A DNA stretch of 64,000 nucleotides from Burkholderiales bacterium. GTDB lineage: Bacteria; Pseudomonadota; Gammaproteobacteria; Burkholderiales; Ga0077523. Shown in pieces: positions 1 through 8,605 of the stretch. The notes beneath the pieces are model-generated. The model made no database searches. It saw only the letters and a list, made by a program, of their open reading frames with translations, and was not told the origin of the DNA. The translations under genes and the position numbers were made by a program. Each line of letters opens with the position of its first letter. Within the stretch, counting starts at the first letter, position 1. The DNA lies in NCBI GenBank assembly GCA_022843925.1, contig JALHMS010000006.1, positions 143,794-207,793 on the forward strand, read 5' to 3'.

Positions 1-18
1 CTTCACGCGGAACCATCG

Positions 19-116
19 CTTTCGCGGGCATGGCCCGCTCCTACAAAGGCTCGGCCCGTTCCAGCGGTCGGTGGCGTAGCCGCGGCCCTGTAGGAGGGGC
101 CCATGGCCCCGAAAGC
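19..116. repeat. REP doublet (REPIN-like inverted pair)
   Basis: Two REP-like hairpins lie head to head about 40 bases apart. The first (19-50, read on the minus strand) and the second (85-116, plus strand) share the frame TGTAGGAG-N6-CATG-like loop-N6-CGAAAG. The first has stem GCGGGC/GCCCGC with loop ATG (24-38). The second has GGGGCC/GGCCCC (96-110). The stem bases differ between copies but stay complementary, so the changes are compensatory. It sits just beyond the 3' end of hvfC, a usual place for such elements. No RAYT transposase gene is visible in the window. Confidence 0.75.
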
Positions 117-144
117 GGTCGATGCTGCGCAGGCCGTGGAAGCC

Positions 145-918
145 CTAGGGCGCCGCGCGGCCACCGGGCCGGATGCCCAGCACCGCACCCTCGCGGCGCA
201 GGTTCTCGAGGATCGCCCGCCCGCCCTCGATGACCACCGCGGGGTCGGGGTGCTTCAGTTCGGCCGCGATGCGTCGCAGGGCGCCTCGGCCGGTCAGCCG
301 CCCCGGCTGCAGCAACTCGAGCAGTCGGGCGGCCACCGGATTCAGCACGATGAACCGCACGCGATCTTTGCCGTCCCGGAAGGCCAGGATCCAGGTGGAT
401 TCCGCCTCACCCGGCTTCGGCCGGTAGTCCTCGCGGATCCGTTGGACGGCGTACGGATACATCAGCAGGAACGACACCGGATTCAGCACCGGCCGCCCCG
501 CGAGCATATCGCCGTCGGGGATCGTGCCGGCTACCACGGGATCCCTCGGCATCACGTCGAGCGCCAGCTCCACCCACTCGTAGTGCGCGAGGTGCGGCAG
601 GTAGTCGGGCAGTGGCATGCCGCCCTCGCGGCCGGCGAGCCATCGCACGAACTCCTCGGGAATCTGCCGGAAGAGCGGCGCGGTGCATCGGTGGCCGGCA
701 AAGAACTCCCGCGCGAGCCGCGTCCACCGCTTCTCGCCGAGCAGGCGGCGCGCGACCGGGAAGCAGCTGTCGAGAAATCCCTTGAGGTTGTTGAAGAGCA
801 GTTCGTTGTACACGCGCATCCGGCGTGCCGGCACGCCCGGGGGGCGCGGTGACGCACCGGGATTCCGGATGTGCGCGGTGAACGCCTGCTGGTAGCGCTG
901 GAACTCAGGAAGCGGCAC
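145..918 (-). CDS. hvfC: HvfC/BufC-type partner protein (DUF2063 family)
   Basis: This is a partner of the DUF692 multinuclear iron oxidase. In characterised systems the pair modifies cysteines of a small precursor peptide to make copper-binding groups. The N-terminal part has the DUF2063 pattern (residues about 5-95: [39 protein letters not shown]). The rest is less conserved. I place the start at GTG 918, which gives 257 residues and a 14-base overlap with hvfB; reading further upstream only adds residues that overlap hvfB out of frame. Third gene of the leftward hvfABC operon. The family assignment is firm. The exact role of HvfC (precursor recognition) comes from family knowledge and is not visible here. 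Confidence 0.85.
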   Translation of the reverse strand: MPLPEFQRYQQAFTAHIRNPGASPRPPGVPARRMRVYNELLFNNLKGFLDSCFPVARRLLGEKRWTRLAREFFAGHRCTAPLFRQIPEEFVRWLAGREGGMPLPDYLPHLAHYEWVELALDVMPRDPVVAGTIPDGDMLAGRPVLNPVSFLLMYPYAVQRIREDYRPKPGEAESTWILAFRDGKDRVRFIVLNPVAARLLELLQPGRLTGRGALRRIAAELKHPDPAVVIEGGRAILENLRREGAVLGIRPGGRAAP

Positions 919-1813
919 GGTCGCGCACCGGACGGGCGGCTGGCGCGTGGCGCCGCTGGAGGTTGGCGATGCGCTCCACCTCGCGCGTGAGCTTGCCGAG
1001 CGGTGGGATGTTGAAGTCGCGCTCGAGCAGCGTCGGATGCACGCCGAAGCGCGCATACGCGAAATCGAGGAGGTCCCACACCGGATCGATCACGTCGGCC
1101 CCGTGGGTGTCGACGATGAGATCCGCGGCCTCGACGTAGTGTCCGGCGGTGTGCACGTAGACGACGCGTTCCCTCGGAAGCTGCAGGAGGAACTCGCGGG
1201 GATCGTAGCGGTGATTGACGCTGTTCACGTAGACGTTGTTGACGTCGAGGTGCAAGGCGCAGTCGGCCTCTTCGAGCACGGCGCGGATGAACGCCGCCTC
1301 GGTCATCTCGTCGATCGGTGATTTCACGTAGAACGAGGCATTCTCGACGGCGATGCGCCGGCCCAGGATGTCCTGCACCCGGCGGATGCGCCGTGCCACA
1401 TGGCGCACGGCGTCGCCGGTCGCGGGGATGGGCATGAGATCGTACAGCTGACCTTCGTCCGTGGTGTACGAGAGATGCTCGGTGTAGAGCGCGATGCCGT
1501 GCGCATCGAGGAATCGGCGCACGCGCTTCAGAAAAAGCTCGTCGAGCGGGCCCGGGCCACCCAGGGACAGCGAAAGTCCGTGGGCCACGAAGCGATGCCG
1601 CTCGGTGAGGGCGCGGAACTGGCGTCCGCTGGCGCCGCCCATCTCCATCCAGTTCTCGGGGGCGACTTCGAAGAAGTCGATGGCGGCGGGGCAGTGCTCG
1701 AGCACGTCGGCGACGAGTTCGCGCCGCAATCCGAGGCCGGCACCGGAGACTCCGGTCGGGATCATTCTTGGGGCTTGCCTGTGGAAGGTCGGGATAGCCG
1801 GCAGGCGCGGCAC
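905..1813 (-). CDS. hvfB: HvfB/BufB-type multinuclear non-heme iron oxidase (DUF692)
   Basis: DUF692 (MNIO) family TIM-barrel enzyme, predicted to modify the cysteines of the HvfA peptide encoded just upstream. Metal-ligand and active-site motifs are present in order: [43 protein letters not shown] and [10 protein letters not shown]. The GTG start at 1813 gives 302 residues. ATG 1765 (286 residues, beginning [10 protein letters not shown]) matches the usual family length equally well, and neither has a clear ribosome-binding site. It lies 40 bases downstream of hvfA and overlaps hvfC. Cytoplasmic. The specific chemistry (oxazolone/thioamide versus thiooxazole) cannot be read from sequence. 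Confidence 0.9.
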   Translation of the reverse strand: MPRLPAIPTFHRQAPRMIPTGVSGAGLGLRRELVADVLEHCPAAIDFFEVAPENWMEMGGASGRQFRALTERHRFVAHGLSLSLGGPGPLDELFLKRVRRFLDAHGIALYTEHLSYTTDEGQLYDLMPIPATGDAVRHVARRIRRVQDILGRRIAVENASFYVKSPIDEMTEAAFIRAVLEEADCALHLDVNNVYVNSVNHRYDPREFLLQLPRERVVYVHTAGHYVEAADLIVDTHGADVIDPVWDLLDFAYARFGVHPTLLERDFNIPPLGKLTREVERIANLQRRHAPAARPVRDRAAS

Positions 1814-1853
1814 CGTGTTCCGGATGCCGCGCCTGGTTCAGGGCATCAGGCGA

Positions 1854-2255
1854 TCACTTGCTGCCGCCGCACTTCCCTTCACCGCACTTGCCTTCCTTCT
1901 TCTTGTCGCCGCCGCACTTGCCTTCCTTGGCCTTGTCGCCACCGCACTTGCCTTCCTTGGCCTTGTCGCCGCCGCACTTGCCTTCCTTGGCCTTGTCACC
2001 ACCGCACTTGCCTTCCTTGGCTTTGTCGCCGCCGCATTTTCCTTCCTTGGCCTTGTCGCCACCGCACTTGGCTTCCTTGGCCTTGTTGATGGTCTTGCCG
2101 TTGCCGTCCTTCATCTCGGCGACGACCATGTAGCCCTTTTCGAGGGCCTGCATCGTGAACGGGTCGCCGGCGCTTTGCGCAGCGGGAACAGCGAGGAATG
2201 CCGAGCCCACGGCGGAGGCGAGGGCGAGGGACAGGACGGTCTTCTTGGAAGCCAT
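1854..2255 (-). CDS. hvfA: HvfA-type precursor peptide with EGKCGG repeats
   Basis: Precursor of a modified, probably copper-binding, periplasmic peptide. From ATG 2255 (preceded by CTGGAG) it is 133 residues long: a Sec-type signal peptide (charged MASKK, hydrophobic stretch, AQSA cleavage region), a leader-like segment (residues about 30-60), then a repetitive Lys/Gly/Cys tail. The tail holds eight cysteines: one EAKCGG, five copies of DKAKEGKCGG, one DKKKEGKCG and a final EGKCGG. EGKCG is the motif known to be modified by HvfB/HvfC in Haemophilus. First gene of the operon. An upstream ATG at 2300 is rejected because it would overlap the predicted promoter. Confidence 0.9.
   Translation of the reverse strand: MASKKTVLSLALASAVGSAFLAVPAAQSAGDPFTMQALEKGYMVVAEMKDGNGKTINKAKEAKCGGDKAKEGKCGGDKAKEGKCGGDKAKEGKCGGDKAKEGKCGGDKAKEGKCGGDKKKEGKCGEGKCGGSK
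1891..2070 (-). repeat. In-frame 30-bp tandem repeats inside hvfA
   Basis: Six consecutive 30-bp units (1891-1920, 1921-1950, 1951-1980, 1981-2010, 2011-2040, 2041-2070) encode the ten-residue unit DKAKEGKCGG and its edge variants. Differences are mostly third-position changes (for example gcc/acc and ctt/ttt), so the peptide unit is held constant while the DNA drifts. Copy number may vary between strains. Confidence 0.9.
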
Positions 2256-2305
2256 GAGTATTCTCCAGAACGGTTGGTTGGATGTTCGATCGTGCTGCAC
2301 TACGT

Positions 2306-2331
2306 TTCGCGCCGGGGGCTGCCTGGGTCAC
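2306..2331 (-). promoter_or_regulatory. Candidate ECF sigma-F-type promoter for hvfABC
   Basis: Reading leftward, GTGACC (2331-2326) is followed after exactly 16 bases by CGAA (2309-2306). The motif described for the Caulobacter ECF factor SigF, which controls related bufferin operons, is GTAACC-N16-CGAA, so there is one mismatch. Initiation would fall near 2299, about 45 bases before the hvfA ATG. The match is seen in the sequence; the assignment to a sigma-F homologue is inference, and no such gene is in the window. Confidence 0.45.
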
Positions 2332-2395
2332 TTGCATCCCTGTCGTCCGGTTGCATCGGATATACGGCACATGGGGCCCGGGTGGATTCACCCCC

Positions 2396-2423
2396 CTTGA
2401 AAACTTTCCGGTCGATTCCATCT
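2396..2423 (+). promoter_or_regulatory. Sigma-32 (RpoH) type heat-shock promoter of hsp20
   Basis: CTTGAAA (2396-2402) is followed after 13 bases by TTCCATCT (2416-2423). This matches the RpoH consensus CTTGAAA-N(11-16)-CCCCATNT perfectly in the -35 and at six of eight positions in the -10. It lies about 55 bases upstream of the small heat-shock gene at 2479. Confidence 0.7.
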
Positions 2424-2478
2424 TTGCACCACGGGCGGCACGATCCGCCGCCGGCAACGAACGCAAGGAGAACACGAC

Positions 2479-2907
2479 ATGGTCAACGTGACCCGCTTCA
2501 CCCCCTTCGAAGATTCCATCGACGATCTGTTCCGCGGCTTCTTCGTCCGCCCCGTGGCCTTCGAGGGCGATCAGCAGCGCACGCCCCAGTTTCGCATGGA
2601 CGTCCGCGAGGAAGGGAGCAACTACGTGGTGCATGCCGACATCCCCGGCGTGAAGAAGGAAGACATCCAGATCACGATCGATGGCAACCAGGTCGCCATC
2701 TCCGCCGAGGTCAAGCGCGCCACCGAGGAACGCCAGGGTGCCCGCGTCCTGAAGTCCGAACGGTACTACGGCAGGGTGAGCCGCAGCTTCACGCTCGCGT
2801 CGGACCTCGACTCCGGGGCTGCTCAGGCCAGGTACGCCGACGGTGTGCTGGAGCTGACACTGCCCAAGAAAGTTGCCACCAGCGCCAAGCAGCTGACCGT
2901 TCAGTAA
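2479..2907 (+). CDS. Small heat-shock protein, Hsp20/alpha-crystallin family
   Basis: ATP-independent cytoplasmic holdase that binds unfolding proteins. At 142 residues it has the family layout: a short N-terminal arm beginning MVNVTRFTPF with an FRGFF segment, an alpha-crystallin domain (about 40-130: FRMDVREEG, VVHADIPGVKKEDI, YADGVLELTLPK), and a C-terminal tail. An AAGGAG ribosome-binding site stands before ATG 2479. A sigma-32-like promoter and a 15-bp terminator hairpin flank it, so it is a single-gene heat-shock transcript. The family is certain. Whether it corresponds to any particular named paralogue (IbpA, HspA) cannot be said. Confidence 0.95.
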   Translation: MVNVTRFTPFEDSIDDLFRGFFVRPVAFEGDQQRTPQFRMDVREEGSNYVVHADIPGVKKEDIQITIDGNQVAISAEVKRATEERQGARVLKSERYYGRVSRSFTLASDLDSGAAQARYADGVLELTLPKKVATSAKQLTVQ

Positions 2908-2934
2908 CGTCGGGCGGTTCCACCCGCCGCCATA

Positions 2935-2975
2935 CGCCCAGGGGGCCACACTACGTGGCCCCCTGGGCGTTTCTT
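2935..2975 (+). terminator. Strong intrinsic terminator after hsp20
   Basis: A perfect 15-bp stem (2935-2949 with 2955-2969), loop ACTAC, is followed by TTTCTT (2970-2975). It isolates hsp20 from argB. Confidence 0.92.
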
Positions 2976-3021
2976 GTGGGCCCGGGCGCGCTTCGGCATG
3001 GTCCCGGACCTGCCGGGTCGA

Positions 3022-3947
<926 letters not shown>

Positions 3948-3948
<1 letters not shown>

Positions 3949-4628
3949 TGAGTCGAAGCGGGTCGGTGCCGGACGGGGGCACTGGCTGGCACTGGATCTT
4001 CGACCTGGACAACACGCTTCACCGCGCGGGGCCCCACATCTTCCCGCGGATGAATCGCGCCATGACCGACTACGTGGCGCGGCACCTCGACGTCGACGAG
4101 GCGCACGCCAACGAGCTGCGTACCTACTACTGGCGCCGCTACGGCGCGACGTTGCTGGGTCTGATGCGGCATCACGGCGTCGATCCGCACCACTTCCTCT
4201 GGCACACCCATCAGTTCCCCGATCTCCCCGGCCTCGTGCTCTCGCATCCTGCGCTGCGTTCGGCACTCATCCGCCTCCCTGGGCGCCGGATCGTGTTCTC
4301 GAACGCGCCCGAGCACTACGTCCGCGCCGTGCTGAAGGTGCTGCGCATCTCCGATCTCTTCGATGGGGTCTTCACCATCGAACACACGCGCTTCCAGCCG
4401 AAGCCCGATCCGCGCGGCTTCCGGCGTCTGCTGAAACTCCACCATCTCCCGCCACGGCGCTGCATCATGGTCGAGGACAACGTCGACAATCTGCTCACCG
4501 CCCGCCGCCTCGGCATGCGCACCATCCTCGTGGGCGATGTCGCACGACGGCCGCCCGGCGTGGACTTCGTCGTCAGGGATGTCACCGGCATCCCCCGCCT
4601 GCGGAGCGTCCTCTGGCGTTCGTCATGA
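3948..4628 (+). CDS. HAD-family pyrimidine 5'-nucleotidase
   Basis: Predicted to dephosphorylate pyrimidine nucleotides. HAD motifs: FDLDNTL (residues about 18-24, nucleophile and acid/base aspartates), VFSNAPEHYV (motif II), KPDPRGF (motif III lysine) and MVEDNVDN (motif IV acids). The four-helix cap between motifs I and II has the Sdt1/pyrimidine-nucleotidase type. GTG 3948 overlaps the argB stop. argB followed by this gene and slmA is a conserved order in betaproteobacteria. 226 residues. Function is by family; the substrate has not been shown. Confidence 0.88.
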
Positions 4629-4678
4629 GCGGGTGCTAACTTTGCGACTCCTCCTCCACCGTCGCCGAGGCACCTCCG

Positions 4679-5251
4679 ATGGCGCGTGAACCGGGCAAGC
4701 GAAAGCTCCAGATCCTCCAGACCCTGGCCGAGATGCTCGAGGACCCCGCAGGCGACCGGATCACGACCGCCGCCCTCGCTGCGCGTGTCGACGTCTCGGA
4801 GGCGGCGCTCTACCGGCATTTCGCCAGCAAGGCCCAGATGTACGAGGGCCTGATCGAGTTCATCGAGCAGACGCTCTTCGGGCTGGTGAACAAGATCACC
4901 GGCGAGGAGGCCGTCGGCACCCGGCAGGTGAAGGCCATGGTCACGATGCTGCTCGGCTTCGCGACGAAGAATCCGGGCATGACGCGGGTTCTGATCGGCG
5001 ATGCGCTCGTCTACGAGAACGATCGCCTGCAGCAGCGCATCAACCAGCTCCTCGACCGCCTCGAGGCCCAGATCCGCCAGTCACTGCGCTTTGCGGTCAC
5101 GCAGGGCGAACTGCCCGAAGACCGCGATGTCTCGGCACAGGCGAATCTGATCGTCGCGTTCGTGGTCGGTCGTTGGCACCAGTTCGCCAAGAGCCGGTTC
5201 AAGCGCAGTCCGCAAGAACACCTCGACGCGCAATCCGCGCTTCTTCTTTGA
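4679..5251 (+). CDS. slmA: Nucleoid occlusion factor SlmA (TetR fold)
   Basis: DNA-binding inhibitor of FtsZ polymerisation over the nucleoid. An N-terminal helix-turn-helix (residues about 28-52: TTAALAARVDVSEAALYRHFASKAQMY) is followed by an all-helical regulatory domain. At 190 residues it has the family length, and YRHFASKAQMYEGLIEF is the characteristic SlmA form of the TetR signature. It lies 50 bases downstream of the nucleotidase in the usual argB-nucleotidase-slmA arrangement. Start ATG 4679. Confidence 0.9.
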   Translation: MAREPGKRKLQILQTLAEMLEDPAGDRITTAALAARVDVSEAALYRHFASKAQMYEGLIEFIEQTLFGLVNKITGEEAVGTRQVKAMVTMLLGFATKNPGMTRVLIGDALVYENDRLQQRINQLLDRLEAQIRQSLRFAVTQGELPEDRDVSAQANLIVAFVVGRWHQFAKSRFKRSPQEHLDAQSALLL

Positions 5252-5265
5252 CGATCGTGGCAGGC

Positions 5266-6339
5266 ATGAATCGCGTCTTCTCCCCCGACAACCTGCGGCC
5301 CCGGCGATGGTCCACGCGACTCGCGGCGCCCGTCCTTCTTTTGCTCTGCACCGCCTGGGCCGGTTCCGCCGCGGCCGACACGTCGTTGCAGACGTGGCTC
5401 GCGGCGCGTCTTGCCCGTCTCACGCCGGACGCGAGCTGGAAGGAGGAGCGCGCGGTGTTCGAGGCGCTGCTTGCCACAGGGCAGAAGGCGTTCGAGCCCT
5501 ATCTGATCGCCCGGGCCCTGCATCGCGGCGATCGTGGGCGGTACGCCGACGGTCCGGTGGCGCCGGAGCTGGACGAGGCTGCGCTGCTCGCGACGCTGCG
5601 CGACATGCCTTCCTATCGTCATCTCCAGGCGCGGATCCGGGCCCATCCCGGCCGGGCGAAGGTGGAGGTCGTGGTTCCCGGCACGGTCCAGCCGCGCGTG
5701 ATCGCCGACGAGGCGGCCCCGGAGACTTCCAATGCGTTGCTCGAGGCCATCCGCAGCGCCCCCGTGGTGACCGGCCCGACGAAGCGGCGGGAGGTCGATG
5801 TCGTGGCGGAACTCCCCGCGCTGGTGCATCTCCTCGGGGACGATCTCGTGAAGGCGCGCGTGCTCGTCCAGGTGTATCGCGAGCGCGCCGAGGTGTTCGC
5901 GCCCATCTTCGCTAGGCGCAAGGCCGATCCGACGTTTCCCGCCAGCCTCGAGCGTGTCGTGGGCGAGAGCCTGACGATGCTCCTGCGCGAGCCGGCGGGT
6001 GCTCTCGTGCGCGATCTCGTGGCGGACCTCGACCGGGACGGCTTTCCGCTCCTCCGGCTACGACTCCTGTCCACCGATCACCCTGCCGCGTTCGACGACA
6101 TCGTCCTTTCGCACGTGCGCACGCAACTTCGGGCGCAGCGTTCAGGCGAGTGGCGATTCGAACCGGGAGACGGCGAGCTCCTGGCGCGCACCGAAGCGGG
6201 CCATCTCGCTTTCACGTGGCGGATCCCGCTTCGCGATCTGGTGCTGGGCGACGAGATCAGGCAAGCGCCCGTCCTGCCCCCGCCGGATTCCCCGGCAGAA
6301 GTGGTGCGGCGGTGCGTCGGAAAAGTGTGCCTGCCCTGA
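5266..6339 (+). CDS. Exported protein of unknown function
   Basis: I do not recognise a family. From ATG 5266 (upstream GGCAGG) it is 357 residues: an N-terminal signal peptide (RRWSTR, a hydrophobic LAAPVLLLLCTAWAG core, then AAAD), then a mainly helical, Arg/Leu/Ala-rich body with no transmembrane segment or catalytic motif. The last residues contain RRCVGKVCLP, the only two cysteines after the signal, which could form a disulfide. The gene starts 14 bases after slmA and ends 6 bases from the convergent moeB stop. Codon use resembles its neighbours. Probably periplasmic. Confidence 0.7.
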   Translation: MNRVFSPDNLRPRRWSTRLAAPVLLLLCTAWAGSAAADTSLQTWLAARLARLTPDASWKEERAVFEALLATGQKAFEPYLIARALHRGDRGRYADGPVAPELDEAALLATLRDMPSYRHLQARIRAHPGRAKVEVVVPGTVQPRVIADEAAPETSNALLEAIRSAPVVTGPTKRREVDVVAELPALVHLLGDDLVKARVLVQVYRERAEVFAPIFARRKADPTFPASLERVVGESLTMLLREPAGALVRDLVADLDRDGFPLLRLRLLSTDHPAAFDDIVLSHVRTQLRAQRSGEWRFEPGDGELLARTEAGHLAFTWRIPLRDLVLGDEIRQAPVLPPPDSPAEVVRRCVGKVCLP

Positions 6340-6345
6340 GCCCGG

Positions 6346-7146
6346 TCAGTTCCGGACGTCGCAGGCGACCGGCGCCGTCTCGGCGCTGAGCCGGGAGCGA
6401 TCGCCGCCACAGACGCTGCATGCCGGATCCCGCGTGATGCGCACGCTGCGCCACTGCATGGCCATGGCGTCGAGCATCAGCAGGCGCCCCGTGAGCGGTT
6501 CACCGATCCCGGCCAACACCTTGAGGGCCTCGGCCGCCTGCACCGCCCCGATGATCCCCACCAGTGGCGCGAAGACCCCCATCACCGCGCAACGCATTTC
6601 CTCGAGGTCACCGCTCTCCGGGAACAGGCAGTGATAGCACGGGCTGTCGGCATCGCGTGGATCGAACACGGCCACCTGGCCGTCGAACCGGATGCCCGCG
6701 CCTGACACGAGGGGGCGGCCGTGCTTCACGCACGCACGGTTCACGGCGTGACGGGTCGCGAAGTTGTCGCAGCAGTCGAGCACGATGTCGGCCGCGTGGA
6801 CGAGGGCCTCCAGTCGCGCACCGGAGACGCGTTCCTGCACCACTTCGACGCGGGTGCCCGGGTTGATGCCCGAGAGCGTTGACCGGGCGGAAAGCACCTT
6901 GGGCTGTCCGATGGCGTCGGTACGATGGATGATCTGGCGCTGCAGGTTGGTGAGATCCACCACGTCGGGGTCGCACAACGTGAGCTGACCGACACCGCTC
7001 GCGGCAAGGTAGAGCGCCACCGGTGAGCCCAGGCCGCCGGCGCCGATGATGAGCGCCCGCGCGTCCAGCCAGCTCTGCTGACCGTCGATGCCGATCTCGT
7101 CGAGGAGGATGTGGCGGCTGTAGCGCAGGAGCTGGTCGTCGTTCAT
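6346..7146 (-). CDS. moeB: ThiF/MoeB/HesA-family adenylyltransferase
   Basis: E1-like enzyme that adenylates the C-terminal glycine of a ubiquitin-fold sulfur carrier (MoaD or ThiS). Motifs: GAGGLGSPVALYLA (nucleotide loop, about 32-45), DPDVVDLTNLQRQ (about 60-72, Mg and Arg finger region), DCCDNFATR, and two zinc cysteine pairs, CYHC and CSVC. 266 residues, the bacterial MoeB length, without a rhodanese domain. Last gene of the leftward gpmA-envC-ctpA-moeB group. MoeB and ThiF cannot be separated confidently from sequence alone. Confidence 0.9.
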   Translation of the reverse strand: MNDDQLLRYSRHILLDEIGIDGQQSWLDARALIIGAGGLGSPVALYLAASGVGQLTLCDPDVVDLTNLQRQIIHRTDAIGQPKVLSARSTLSGINPGTRVEVVQERVSGARLEALVHAADIVLDCCDNFATRHAVNRACVKHGRPLVSGAGIRFDGQVAVFDPRDADSPCYHCLFPESGDLEEMRCAVMGVFAPLVGIIGAVQAAEALKVLAGIGEPLTGRLLMLDAMAMQWRSVRITRDPACSVCGGDRSRLSAETAPVACDVRN

Positions 7147-7165
7147 GTCCGGGGTCCGGAAGTGC

Positions 7166-7190
7166 GAAGGCCGGCGCTCGGCCGGCCTTC
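7166..7190. other. 10-bp hairpin between ctpA and moeB
   Basis: GAAGGCCGGC (7166-7175) pairs perfectly with GCCGGCCTTC (7181-7190) across a 5-base loop. No T-tract follows on either strand, so it is more likely an mRNA processing or stability element in the ctpA-moeB transcript than a classical terminator. Confidence 0.55.
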
Positions 7191-7210
7191 CTGGCGGGGG
7201 TGACGGGGGA

Positions 7211-8605
7211 TCAGCGCTTGCCGAGGATGCTGAGCGCCTTCAGCAGGTTCACGGCTTCGTTCAGCTGGTAGTCGCTCTTCGACACGATGTCGGCGGCTTC
7301 GCCCGCCTTCGCGTCATCGGGCTTCGGGGCCGCCTTCGGATCTTCCTTGGGGGTGTCCTTGGTCTCGGGCTTGTCCTTGTCCTGCGGGTTCGAGAGGCGA
7401 CGACCGAGATCGGCTTCGCGCATGCGGAGGCCTTGTTCCTCGCTCTCCTTGATCGTCGCTTCCTCGACCAGGATGTCCGGCGTGATGCCCTTGCCCTGGA
7501 TGGAGCGACCGGCCGGCGTGAAGTAGCGCGCCGTGGTCAGCTTGATCGCCGTGCCGTTGCCGAGCGGGAGGATCGTCTGCACCGAACCCTTGCCGAAACT
7601 CTGCGTGCCCATCACCACGGCCCGCTTGTGATCCTGCAGGGCACCCGCCACGATCTCGGAGGCGGACGCCGAACCCCCGTTCACCAGGACCACCATCGGC
7701 ACCTTCTTCACATCGGCCGGCAGCTTGCGGAGGTAGTCGTCCTTGGCGCCGCGCAGGTAGTGCTCCGGCATCGCCATCAGACGCATCTTCGCGTCGTCGG
7801 TGCGGCCTTCGGTGTAGACCACGAGGGCATTCGGCTGCAGGAACGCGGCAGACACTGCCACGGCGGCGTTCAACAGGCCACCCGGATCGTTCCGCAGATC
7901 GAGCACCACCCCCTTCATGGGAACGTTGCTCTGCTTGAACACGGCGTCGATCTGCTTCGCGAGCAACTCGCCGGTGTGCTCCTGGAACTGGGTCACGCGG
8001 AAGTAACCGAACCCCGGCTCGAGCAGCTTCGCCTTGACGGACTGGATCTGGATGACCGCGCGGGTCAGCGTGATGATCCGCGGCTTGGTGTCACCCTTCC
8101 GCACGATGGTCAGCGTGATCGGCGTGTTGGGCTTGCCGCGCATCTTCTTCACGGCATCGTTCAGGGTCATGCCCTTCACGTTGAGATCGTCGAGCTTGAT
8201 GATGAGGTCACCGGCCTTGATGCCGGCCCGGAAGGCCGGGGTGTCCTCGATCGGCGAGACCACCTTCACGAAGCCATCCTCCATCCCCACTTCGATGCCC
8301 AGCCCGCCGAACTCGCCCTGGGTGCTGGTTTGCAGATCCTTGAACGCATCGACATCGAGGTAGGCCGAGTGCGGGTCGAGCCCGGACAGCATGCCGTTGA
8401 TGGCTTCGGAGATGAGTTTCTTGTCCTCGACCGGCTCGACGTAGTCGGCCTTGATGCGTCCGAACACCTCGGTGAACGCCCGGAGATCCTCCACCGGGAG
8501 CGGCCCCGGATCCTTCTGGGCGACGGCCGAGAAATTGAGGCTGACCAGCACGCCCAGCACGGCCCCGATGACGATCAGGCCGGCCTGCTTGAATCTCGTG
8601 AACAT
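7211..8605 (-). CDS. ctpA: S41-family C-terminal processing peptidase
   Basis: Periplasmic serine protease that trims protein C-termini. At 464 residues: uncleaved or cleaved N-terminal membrane segment (AGLIVIGAVLGVLVSLNF, 8-25), PDZ domain (about 90-175, with the GLGIEV and GDLIIKLDD elements), and S41 core with catalytic serine in GGSASASEIVAG (about residue 313) and lysine in SFGKGSVQT (about 338). A charged Lys/Asp/Pro-rich C-terminal tail (about 400-440) is unusual but common in this lineage of CtpA. CGGAGATCTGA precedes ATG 8605. In related genomes it follows envC; here a 336-base repetitive spacer separates them. Confidence 0.95.
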   Translation of the reverse strand: MFTRFKQAGLIVIGAVLGVLVSLNFSAVAQKDPGPLPVEDLRAFTEVFGRIKADYVEPVEDKKLISEAINGMLSGLDPHSAYLDVDAFKDLQTSTQGEFGGLGIEVGMEDGFVKVVSPIEDTPAFRAGIKAGDLIIKLDDLNVKGMTLNDAVKKMRGKPNTPITLTIVRKGDTKPRIITLTRAVIQIQSVKAKLLEPGFGYFRVTQFQEHTGELLAKQIDAVFKQSNVPMKGVVLDLRNDPGGLLNAAVAVSAAFLQPNALVVYTEGRTDDAKMRLMAMPEHYLRGAKDDYLRKLPADVKKVPMVVLVNGGSASASEIVAGALQDHKRAVVMGTQSFGKGSVQTILPLGNGTAIKLTTARYFTPAGRSIQGKGITPDILVEEATIKESEEQGLRMREADLGRRLSNPQDKDKPETKDTPKEDPKAAPKPDDAKAGEAADIVSKSDYQLNEAVNLLKALSILGKR

